From assembly GCA_964514665.1 (NCBI GenBank), contig CAZESH010000050.1:1-19531 (forward strand): a stretch of 19,531 nt of DNA. The letters run 5' to 3'. Numbering within the stretch: the stretch's first letter is position 1; every line of letters starts with the position of its first letter. The notes below the pieces were generated by a model. That model saw only the letters and a list, made by a program, of their open reading frames with translations, had not been told where the DNA came from and did no database searches. The stretch comes from CAZESH01 sp964514665 (GTDB lineage Bacteria; Bacillota; Bacilli; Paenibacillales; KCTC-25726). Position numbers and translations under genes: made by a program. Shown here one piece after another: positions 1 to 6,746 of this stretch.

Positions 1-2
1 GC

Positions 3-626
3 CGGGAGGCGCGCAACTGTGAATCCACAGGAGGGAAAATGGACGCTTTGACTTTCTATGACAAAGTGTACGACGCTCCCCGTCCGGAATTGTTCATGAA
101 GTCCACTGCCGCCCGGACGATGGGTCCCGACGACGATCTGTATTTGAGAAGCGATTCCTCCTGGCAAATTCCCGAGCCTGAATTGGGACTCGTCGTGGAT
201 CATTCACAGCGTATCCTTGGCTACACGATCGGCAACGATTTAAGCAGCAGAGATATCGAAGGGGAGAACCCGCTCTATCTGCCCCAAGCCAAAGTATGGA
301 GGCGTTCCTGCTCGATCGGACCGGTGATTTTGCTTGCCGAAGCGGCCGGAAATCCGTATCTTTTCCAAATTCAGTGCTCCATCTACCGCGAAGGCGAGCG
401 TGTTTTCCAAGGAAGCGCAAGCACATCGCAGCTGAAAAGAAAGCTCGACGAGCTTGTGGCTTATTTGGCCAAGGACAATGAGCTGTTTGACGGAACGGTG
501 CTGCTGACAGGCACATGCATCGTGCCGCCCAACGAGTTTACCTTGCATGACGGCGACCGGGTGGAAATCGAGATTCCGGGCATCGGCTTGCTGAGCAATA
601 CGATCAAGGACCAACCGAAGCTGTAA
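3..626 (+). CDS. Fumarylacetoacetate hydrolase family dehydratase, probable 2-keto-3-deoxy-pentonate dehydratase (5' end cut by window)
   Basis: The protein resembles the FAH-fold enzymes that dehydrate 2-keto-3-deoxy-xylonate or -arabinonate to alpha-ketoglutarate semialdehyde. Visible family landmarks are DKVYDAPRPELFMK, the acidic PEPELGLVVD segment that in this fold contributes metal ligands, then NDLSSRDIEGENPLYLPQAK and the late VLLTGTCIVPP loop. The reading frame is open to the left edge, and the residues before the ATG at 39 (REARNCESTGGK) look like the family's conserved segment, so the gene starts outside the window. From the ATG at 39 only 195 residues remain, well short of the roughly 300-390 residues usual for these enzymes. 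An AGGAGGG sequence just before that ATG resembles a ribosome binding site but appears to lie inside the coding sequence. The next gene, an aldehyde dehydrogenase for the expected product, supports the assignment. The exact pentonate substrate is inferred. Confidence 0.85.
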   Translation, partial: REARNCESTGGKMDALTFYDKVYDAPRPELFMKSTAARTMGPDDDLYLRSDSSWQIPEPELGLVVDHSQRILGYTIGNDLSSRDIEGENPLYLPQAKVWRRSCSIGPVILLAEAAGNPYLFQIQCSIYREGERVFQGSASTSQLKRKLDELVAYLAKDNELFDGTVLLTGTCIVPPNEFTLHDGDRVEIEIPGIGLLSNTIKDQPKL

Positions 627-667
627 GTCCCACAATTTTTTAAAAATATGGAAAGGTGATGAATCAA

Positions 668-2134
668 ATGAGTGTACAAACCGAACCTTACAACTGCTTG
701 AATTACATCAATGGAGAATGGAAGCCTTCGTCTAACGGAAAAACAATAGCGAGCATCAATCCCGCCAATATACAGGAAATTGTAGGCTATGTTCAAGCTT
801 CTACGATAGATGATTTGAATTCGGCCGTTGCTTCCGCCAAAGAGGCGCAGAAGGCATGGAGAAAGCTGTCCGGAGCGGCAAGAGGCGATTTTCTGTTCAA
901 AGCCGCCAATATTCTCGAACAGCATTTGGATGAAGTAGCCGAAACGATGACCCGCGAGATGGGCAAAACATTCCCTGAAGCAAAAGGGGAAACCGCGCGC
1001 GGCGTGGCGATTTTACGTTATTACGCCGGAGAAGGCATGCGCAAGGTAGGAGAGGTGATTCCTCCTTCCGACGCCCAGGGGATGATGTTTACCACCCGGG
1101 TTCCGCTCGGCGTAGTCGGCGTGATTTCACCTTGGAATTTCCCCGTTGCGATCCCGATATGGAAAATGGCCCCGGCCCTGATCTACGGCAACGCGGTAGT
1201 CTTTAAAGCGGCGACGGAAGCAGCCGTAACCGCAGGGAAAATTATCGAATGCTTTGCAAAAGCAGGGTTTCCTGCTGGTGTTGTCAACATGGTGAATGGA
1301 TCGGGTTCGGTGATCGGCGACGGCTTGTCCAGTCACCCCGATATTGCCGGCATTACCTTTACAGGCTCGGAGTTTGCCGGCAAGAAGGTCGGACAAAACG
1401 CCTTTGCCCGCGGCGCCAAGTATCAGCTGGAAATGGGCGGGAAAAATCCGGTGATCGTCACCAATGACGCCAACCTTGACCTAGCGGTTGACGCCACGAT
1501 CAGCGGAGCTTTCCGTTCCACGGGACAAAAATGCACGGCGACCAGCCGCGTAATCGTACAAAGCGGCATTTATGAGCAGTTTAAAGACAAACTGGTCAGC
1601 AAAATCAAAGAGATCAAAATCGGCGACGGCATGCAGCCGGATACGTGGATGGGGCCTTGCAGCAGCGAATCGCAAATGAAGACGGTGCTCGGCTATATTG
1701 AAAAAGGGCTCGAGGAAGGCGCCAATTTGGTGCATGGCGGCAAAAAATTAAGCGGCGGAGCCTATGACAACGGATTCTATGTGGAACCTACCGTTTTTGA
1801 AACGGGGGATCCGAACATCGCGATCGTCAAGGAAGAAATCTTCGGACCGGTCATTGCCCTGATCCGCTTTGACGAGCTGAGCGAGGGCGTTGCTTTGGCC
1901 AACGACTCTATTTACGGCCTGAGCGCTTCGATCTTTACCGGCAACATTGAAGCCATGATGGCCTTCATTCAGGATATGGATGCCGGTCTTGTGCGGATCA
2001 ACGCGGAATCGGCAGGTGTTGAGCTGCAGGCGCCGTTCGGCGGCATGAAGCAGTCCAGCTCGCATTCCCGCGAGCAGGGACAAGCCGCGATCGAGTTCTT
2101 CACCTCGATCAAAACCGTTTTTGTCAAGCCATAA
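668..2134 (+). CDS. Aldehyde dehydrogenase, probable alpha-ketoglutarate semialdehyde dehydrogenase
   Basis: This is a complete NAD(P)-dependent aldehyde dehydrogenase of 488 residues, the usual length for the alpha-ketoglutarate semialdehyde (2,5-dioxopentanoate) group. Counting from the ATG at 668, the conserved features are PWNFP with Asn157, the cofactor Lys180, FTGSEFAGKKVG (231-242), the general-base Glu255 in LEMGGKNP, and the catalytic Cys289 in GQKCT. In-frame starts at 656 (GTG) and 659 (ATG) are possible, but the AAAGGTGAT ribosome binding site at 652-660 is correctly spaced only for 668. The gene lies 41 bases after the FAH-fold dehydratase. In a Weimberg-type pathway it would oxidise that enzyme's product to alpha-ketoglutarate and feed the TCA cycle. 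The aldehyde dehydrogenase family is certain from sequence. The substrate is inferred from overall likeness and operon position. Confidence 0.9.
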   Translation: MSVQTEPYNCLNYINGEWKPSSNGKTIASINPANIQEIVGYVQASTIDDLNSAVASAKEAQKAWRKLSGAARGDFLFKAANILEQHLDEVAETMTREMGKTFPEAKGETARGVAILRYYAGEGMRKVGEVIPPSDAQGMMFTTRVPLGVVGVISPWNFPVAIPIWKMAPALIYGNAVVFKAATEAAVTAGKIIECFAKAGFPAGVVNMVNGSGSVIGDGLSSHPDIAGITFTGSEFAGKKVGQNAFARGAKYQLEMGGKNPVIVTNDANLDLAVDATISGAFRSTGQKCTATSRVIVQSGIYEQFKDKLVSKIKEIKIGDGMQPDTWMGPCSSESQMKTVLGYIEKGLEEGANLVHGGKKLSGGAYDNGFYVEPTVFETGDPNIAIVKEEIFGPVIALIRFDELSEGVALANDSIYGLSASIFTGNIEAMMAFIQDMDAGLVRINAESAGVELQAPFGGMKQSSSHSREQGQAAIEFFTSIKTVFVKP

Positions 2135-2170
2135 TGAATCAAATCAATGGGTAGAGGAGAGCATGCTAAA

Positions 2171-3037
2171 ATGAAAAAAAGAGTAATTGTCACCGGCGGA
2201 AGCGGAAAGGCCGGACGCTGGATTGTCAAGGATTTGTTGGAAAACGGCTATGAAGTTTTGAATCTGGACGTGAAGCCTTCGCCGGATTGCCGTACGATCA
2301 TTACGGACTTGACCGATTCCGGCCAAGTGCATAACGCGATGTCGATTTATAACGGCAGGGATCACGATCCGATCGAAGCGATCATCCATTTTGCCGCGAT
2401 TCCCCACCCGTTTGACCATCCTAATGACGTCGTATTCCGGAATAATGTAATGTCGACGTACAACATTCTCGAAGCTGCAGCCAATATGGGCATTCAAAAG
2501 GTCGTGCTGGCTTCCAGCGAATCCTCGTATGGACTCGTGTTTGCCCACGAGCTGTTCAATCCCCAATACCTGCCTATGGATGAAGAGCATCCGCAGCTTC
2601 CCGAGGACAGCTACGGCTTGTCCAAGGTTATCAACGAAAAGACGGCGGAAGCCTTTAACAGAAGAACGGGAATGCAGGTTGTTTCCTTCCGTCTGGGCAA
2701 TATTTTGGCGCCTGAAGATTATCCGGGATTGATAGAGAACTTCAAAGATCCCGAGCAGAGAAAGGTTATTCTCTGGTCTTATATCGATGTGCGCGACGTT
2801 GCCAATGCTTGTCGCTTGGCCATTGAAAAAAGCGGTCTTGGTGCAGAAGCGATTATTTTGGCGGCGGACGATACGTCCTCCAATCTCTCCTCACAGCAAT
2901 TGATCGCGGACTTTTTCCCGGAAGTGGGCGATATCCGTCTTCCTTCCGAGGGCAGACCTTCCCTTCTGTCCAATCAAAAACTAAAGCGTCTGCTCGGTTG
3001 GGAACAGCAGTACACTTGGGAGCAATATCAATCCTAA
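2171..3037 (+). CDS. NAD-dependent epimerase/dehydratase-type oxidoreductase (extended SDR), candidate sugar 1-dehydrogenase
   Basis: This 288-residue protein has the N-terminal Rossmann motif VTGGSGKAG and the extended-SDR catalytic signature, SSESS followed by YGLSK (YxxxK). I prefer the ATG at 2171 because AGAGGAGAG near 2153-2161 is well spaced for it. The upstream in-frame ATG at 2147 has no ribosome binding site and adds a nonconserved leader (MGRGEHAK). It resembles uronate-dehydrogenase-like and other sugar-oxidising extended SDRs, but I cannot name its substrate. It sits between the aldehyde dehydrogenase and the xylonate dehydratase, 15 bases from the latter. The likeliest role is therefore oxidation of the aldose (for example xylose or arabinose) to its lactone, the first step of the pathway. 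A sugar epimerase remains possible. No lactonase gene is visible in the window. Confidence 0.8.
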   Translation: MKKRVIVTGGSGKAGRWIVKDLLENGYEVLNLDVKPSPDCRTIITDLTDSGQVHNAMSIYNGRDHDPIEAIIHFAAIPHPFDHPNDVVFRNNVMSTYNILEAAANMGIQKVVLASSESSYGLVFAHELFNPQYLPMDEEHPQLPEDSYGLSKVINEKTAEAFNRRTGMQVVSFRLGNILAPEDYPGLIENFKDPEQRKVILWSYIDVRDVANACRLAIEKSGLGAEAIILAADDTSSNLSSQQLIADFFPEVGDIRLPSEGRPSLLSNQKLKRLLGWEQQYTWEQYQS

Positions 3038-3052
3038 ACGAGGTGAACGGCT

Positions 3053-5029
3053 TTGTCGCAACGCTTGCAAGCTTTGATGGGGTCTGAGGATGCAAACATT
3101 TTTAAGGTGATGACGCATGCAGCAGGACCGTCCGGATCGCTGCCGCTGACCGATGAGCTTCTTCTGAACGCGCCAAGCGGTGATCTGTTCGGGTGGTCGC
3201 AAAATGTGGGAATGGGGTGGAAGCCGTCAAAGCTGACCGGCAAGGAGGTGCTCGTTCTCGGAACCCAGGGGGGAATCCGCAATGAGGATGGCAGCCCCGT
3301 CGCACTCGGCTATCATACCGGCCACTGGGAAGTCGGTTTGCTGATGAAAGCGGCGGCGGAGGAAGTATCCAAACAAGGCGCCGTTCCCTTCGCGGGATTT
3401 GTCAGCGACCCTTGCGACGGCCGTTCTCAGGGAACAACCGGGATGTTCGACTCGCTGCCTTACCGCAACGATGCGGCCATGGTATTCCGCCGCTTGATCC
3501 GTTCGCTGCCGACGCGCAGCGCCGTAATCGGGGCAGCCACCTGCGACAAAGGGATGCCCGCGCTGCTGATCGCATTGGCGGCGATGCACGAGCTTCCTTG
3601 CGTGGTCGTGCCGGGAGGGGTCACCCTTCCGCCGACACACGGGGAAGACGCCGGGAAAATCCAAACGATCGGAAGCCGCTTCTCTCATAAGCAAATATCC
3701 TTAAAGGAGGCCGCGGAGCTGGGATGCCGGGCCTGCGCCACTCCGGGCGGAGGTTGCCAGTTTCTGGGAACTGCAGCAAGCTCTCAGGTGGTAGCGGAAG
3801 CGTTGGGACTGGCATTGCCCCATTCGGCGCTTGCTCCTTCGGGCCAGCCGATCTGGCTGGAAATGGCCCGCCAATCGGCAAGGGCGGCTCTGGATATGGC
3901 TCTTCAAGGCTTAAAGACCCGCGATGTGCTCACGGACGCGGCTATTCGCAACGCCATGACGGTGCACGCGGCTTTTGGCGGTTCGACCAATTTGCTGCTG
4001 CACATTCCGGCTATCGCGCATGCCGCAGGCTGCACAGTGCCCGATGTTGGCGAATGGATCCGCATCAACCGCAGCGTTCCGCGTCTGGTCAGCGCTTTGC
4101 CGAACGGCCCGGTCGACCATCCGACTGTGCGGGTGTTTCTTGCCGGCGGCGTTCCCGAGGTGATGCTCCACCTTCGCAAGCTCGGAGTACTGGAGGAACA
4201 GGCAATCACCGTGACCGGAGAAAGCTTGGGCACCGTGCTGGATTGGTGGGAGCAATCGGAACGCCGACACAGCCTGCGTAAACGCCTGATGGAAATGGAC
4301 GGCATAGATCCGGATGACGTGATCATGAGTCCGGAAAAGGCGAAAAGCCGCGGATTGACCTCGACGGTGACATTTCCCACGGGTAATCTTGCCCCGGAAG
4401 GTTCCGTCGTGAAATCCACCTCGATCGACCCGTCCAAGCTGGATGAAAACGGCGTTTTCCGCCATACAGGAAAAGCCAAGGTATTTATTACCGAGAAGAG
4501 TGCGATCAAGGCAATCAAAGACGGCACGATCCAGTCCGGCGACATCATGGTGCTGATCGGACGTGGACCTTCGGGAACAGGCATGGAGGAGACGTATCAA
4601 CTGACCTCCGCGCTGAAGCAGTTGAAATTCGGCAAGGAAGTCACGCTGCTCACCGACGCCCGTTTTTCCGGGGTATCCACCGGTGCCTGCATCGGCCATA
4701 TCGGGCCGGAGGCGCTTACGGGGGGACCCATCGGCAAGCTGCGGGACGGGGATCTGATCGAGGTCGTGATCGACTGTTTGCGACTGGAGGGCTCGATTGA
4801 TTTTGTCGGCTCGGAGGACAATGTCTTGACGCCGGAGTTGGGGGCGCAGCTGCTGGAACAGCGTACGGCTCACCCGCAGCTTGCCGCCGATCCCGATCTG
4901 CCGGATGACACCCGCATTTGGGCGGCGCTGCAGGCTGCCAGCGGCGGCACATGGAAAGGCGCCGTTTATGACGCTGACAGAATCGTCGCGGCGTTGGAAG
5001 CGGGACGCAAAGCGTTGGGTTGGAAATGA
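3053..5029 (+). CDS. yjhG: YjhG/YagF family D-xylonate dehydratase (IlvD/Edd superfamily)
   Basis: This 658-residue protein closely follows the YjhG/YagF branch of the IlvD/Edd dehydratases as I recall it, including length and long shared stretches such as DPCDGRSQGTTGMFDSLPYR, TVHAAFGGSTNLLLHIPAI and TDARFSGVSTGACIGH. These enzymes convert D-xylonate to 2-keto-3-deoxy-D-xylonate using an iron-sulfur cluster. Candidate cluster ligands are Cys121 (SDPCDG), Cys164 (ATCDKG) and Cys235 (GGGCQF). The start is TTG at 3053, preceded by GAGGTGA about six bases upstream. In Escherichia coli the YjhG type is associated with the YjhH aldolase. Here it sits with a dehydratase and a semialdehyde dehydrogenase, which points to alpha-ketoglutarate as the end product. 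An intrinsic terminator follows at once. The subfamily is confident; activity on related pentonates is possible. Confidence 0.92.
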   Translation: MSQRLQALMGSEDANIFKVMTHAAGPSGSLPLTDELLLNAPSGDLFGWSQNVGMGWKPSKLTGKEVLVLGTQGGIRNEDGSPVALGYHTGHWEVGLLMKAAAEEVSKQGAVPFAGFVSDPCDGRSQGTTGMFDSLPYRNDAAMVFRRLIRSLPTRSAVIGAATCDKGMPALLIALAAMHELPCVVVPGGVTLPPTHGEDAGKIQTIGSRFSHKQISLKEAAELGCRACATPGGGCQFLGTAASSQVVAEALGLALPHSALAPSGQPIWLEMARQSARAALDMALQGLKTRDVLTDAAIRNAMTVHAAFGGSTNLLLHIPAIAHAAGCTVPDVGEWIRINRSVPRLVSALPNGPVDHPTVRVFLAGGVPEVMLHLRKLGVLEEQAITVTGESLGTVLDWWEQSERRHSLRKRLMEMDGIDPDDVIMSPEKAKSRGLTSTVTFPTGNLAPEGSVVKSTSIDPSKLDENGVFRHTGKAKVFITEKSAIKAIKDGTIQSGDIMVLIGRGPSGTGMEETYQLTSALKQLKFGKEVTLLTDARFSGVSTGACIGHIGPEALTGGPIGKLRDGDLIEVVIDCLRLEGSIDFVGSEDNVLTPELGAQLLEQRTAHPQLAADPDLPDDTRIWAALQAASGGTWKGAVYDADRIVAALEAGRKALGWK

Positions 5030-5040
5030 CATAAGCAGAT

Positions 5041-5081
5041 GGAACCGATAGAAAGCAGTTTTCATATCGGTTCCTTTTTTT
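5041..5081 (+). terminator. Intrinsic terminator after the xylonate dehydratase gene
   Basis: GGAACCGATA at 5041-5050 pairs perfectly with TATCGGTTCC at 5065-5074, and seven T residues follow directly at 5075-5081. The 14-base interval can extend the stem by about four GAAA/TTTC pairs across a bulged A. It lies 12 bases after the dehydratase stop codon and 22 bases before the alcohol dehydrogenase start, so it should separate or attenuate the two. Confidence 0.92.
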
Positions 5082-5103
5082 AAAATAGAAAGGGGTCTTG
5101 CAG

Positions 5104-6267
5104 ATGGATTTCAAATTTTTCATTCCCACAACGGTTGAGACCGGGCGGGGGATTTCACGCAGCGTGGGGAAAATCGCCAGGGAAGCCGGCGCCTCGCGAT
5201 TGTTTCTCGTAACGGACAAGGGAGTAAGGGCGGCCGGAATATTGGCGGAAATTGAAAACGCCTTGCGTCAGGAGGATCTCGCCTATGAGATATTCGATGA
5301 CGTCATTCCCAATCCGACAGCAGAGAGCATCATGGGCGGATTGGAACGGTTGACGGTCAACGCATGCGATGCTGTTCTCGCCGTCGGCGGCGGAAGCAGC
5401 ATCGATACGGCCAAGGGAATAGCCGTGATGGCCGGAAATGAAGGGAACATTCTGGATTATGAAGGCGTGGGCAAGATTCCCCACCCCGGTCTGCCTCTGA
5501 TTGTCATACCTACAACGGCAGGGACGGGGAGCGAAGTGACATCAGCGACGATCGTGACCAATACCGCGACTCATTTTAAAGCGGCAGTCATCAGCCCTTA
5601 TTTATTTCCCAAACTGGCGCTGCTTGATGCGGAACTGACGCTGGCCCTGCCGCAAAACGTGACATCGGCTACGGGGATGGATGCTCTGACGCACGCGATC
5701 GAATCCTATACCTCGAAAACGGCGAATCCGCTAAGCCGAGCGCTGGCGATTCAGGCGATTCGCATGATTGCGGAAAATCTGCAAAAGGCTTTTTTTGCCG
5801 GAACTGATATCGAAAGCAGAGAAAACATGCTGGTCGCCTCCATGCTGGCGGGAGCCGCCTTCACGCAATCGCGTCTCGGCAATGTGCATGCAATCTCGCA
5901 TACCTTGGGGGGCGTTTTCGATATTCCGCACGGCATCGCGAACGCATCGCTGCTGCCTTTTGTGATGAAATTCAATTTGCCGGCTTGCCCCGAAGAGATG
6001 GCCGACATTGCACGGGCATTAGGCAAAGAAACAGACGGTTTGCCGCTCTTGAAAGCCGGTGAAAAGGCAATCGAGGCTGTTGTCGAATTTAACGCAATGC
6101 TGGGCATTCCCGGCAATATCCGCGATCTGGGGGTCAAGCTCGAATCGCTGCCCAAGCTTGTGGAAGATTCCATGCGCAGCGGCAATGTCTCGATCAACCC
6201 AAGATTGACCAGGCACGAAGATATTAAAAGCATTATCGAAAAAGCCTATCACGGCATTTTGGAATAA
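5104..6267 (+). CDS. Iron-containing (group III) alcohol dehydrogenase
   Basis: This is a 387-residue group III metal-dependent alcohol dehydrogenase. The sequence shows the NAD-binding GGGSSIDTAKG segment (95-105), the family signature IPTTAGTGSEVT (135-146) and the predicted metal ligands Asp193 and His197 (GMDALTHAIE), His262 (VHAISHTLGG) and His276 (IPHGIAN). The ATG at 5104 is preferred over the TTG at 5098 because AAAGGGG (5089-5095) lies eight bases before the ATG but only two before the TTG. The gene follows the pentonate cluster on the same strand, but a strong terminator stands between them, so its expression would need readthrough or a promoter I cannot identify. It may reduce or oxidise a small aldehyde or alcohol, such as glycolaldehyde or an intermediate semialdehyde. 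The substrate is not evident from sequence. Confidence 0.9.
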   Translation: MDFKFFIPTTVETGRGISRSVGKIAREAGASRLFLVTDKGVRAAGILAEIENALRQEDLAYEIFDDVIPNPTAESIMGGLERLTVNACDAVLAVGGGSSIDTAKGIAVMAGNEGNILDYEGVGKIPHPGLPLIVIPTTAGTGSEVTSATIVTNTATHFKAAVISPYLFPKLALLDAELTLALPQNVTSATGMDALTHAIESYTSKTANPLSRALAIQAIRMIAENLQKAFFAGTDIESRENMLVASMLAGAAFTQSRLGNVHAISHTLGGVFDIPHGIANASLLPFVMKFNLPACPEEMADIARALGKETDGLPLLKAGEKAIEAVVEFNAMLGIPGNIRDLGVKLESLPKLVEDSMRSGNVSINPRLTRHEDIKSIIEKAYHGILE

Positions 6268-6276
6268 TTAGAATTT

Positions 6277-6471
6277 GGAGGGGGATTTCTATTTCCCAGA
6301 TCGATTGCTTTCCGGCAAGGATGCGAAAGTGACCAGTCCGAACCTGACAGACCAAGAACCATCGAAGCATTTGCATAAAGGGAAGTTCTCCGACATTTCA
6401 TGGTTCTAGGTCTCTCAGGTTCTCCCTTTGGCGACGAAAAGCAAACTCACTAGGAAACAGAAATCCCCTCC
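6277..6471. repeat. Long imperfect inverted repeat, about 195 bp, unidentified
   Basis: Two arms (6277-6361 and 6401-6471) are inverted, diverged copies of each other around a 39-base centre. The inner 21 bases (6341-6361 with 6401-6421) differ at two positions. The outer ends (6277-6298 with 6450-6471) differ by one gap and two substitutions. Between them a TTGCTTT-type block and an AAAG block also match, with about 14 extra bases in the left arm. The arrangement suits a degraded MITE-like element or a long structured RNA. No transposase, clear target-site duplication or known riboswitch motif was seen. It begins 9 bases after the alcohol dehydrogenase stop, so it would lie in that gene's 3' untranslated region. 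Confidence 0.75.
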
Positions 6472-6546
6472 GATATGGGTTGGACCCAAAACCAAAACCG
6501 GATCAGATCCCTATATTTCTTCAAACGTACTTGCTTTGCCGACAGA

Positions 6547-6574
6547 AAAAGCTCCCTTGTCTCAGGGAGCTTTT
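6547..6574 (+). terminator. Intrinsic terminator, probably bidirectional
   Basis: AAAAGCTCCCT (6547-6557) and AGGGAGCTTTT (6564-6574) form a perfect 11-bp stem with a six-base loop. T-rich sequence follows on the plus strand and A-rich sequence precedes it. It probably ends transcripts from the alcohol dehydrogenase side and insulates helD. Confidence 0.88.
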
Positions 6575-6606
6575 GTTTCGTCTATTGAATATAATGGAAG
6601 CAGCTG

Positions 6607-6635
6607 TTGATCACAGTGTATGGATATGCTAAAAT
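6607..6635 (+). promoter_or_regulatory. Probable sigma-A promoter of helD
   Basis: TTGATC (6607-6612) and TAAAAT (6630-6635) are separated by 17 bases, and a TG one base before the -10 gives an extended -10 element (TGCTAAAAT). It lies between the upstream terminator and helD, about 110 bases before the start codon. A second TATAAT at 6689-6694 has no acceptable -35 partner. Confidence 0.5.
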
Positions 6636-6746
6636 TAAAAATACAGGTTTTTTGGAGATTATACAAAATTAAATAATTACCCAATATATATAATACAACA
6701 AATTATGCTGTTTGTCAACATTTATTTGGAAAGGGAGCGCAAAAGC

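Larger units (their letters stand above)
6268..6746. other. Intergenic region between alcohol dehydrogenase and helD
   Basis: This 479-base stretch carries no convincing gene. From left to right it holds the long inverted repeat (6277-6471), a small GGATC/GATCC hairpin near 6510, a perfect terminator hairpin (6547-6574), a probable promoter (6607-6635) and an AT-rich leader before the helD ribosome binding site. A 60-residue open frame at 6428-6610 starts with TTG inside the repeat, runs through the terminator stem, and was judged spurious. Confidence 0.8.

Noticed and set aside
3911..5065. 384-codon antisense open frame in the xylonate dehydratase gene
   Set aside because: It is the shadow of a strongly conserved gene. 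Its start lies in the terminator hairpin region.
6428..6610. 60-codon open frame in the intergenic region
   Set aside because: It has a TTG start inside the inverted repeat without a ribosome binding site, and it reads through a perfect terminator stem.
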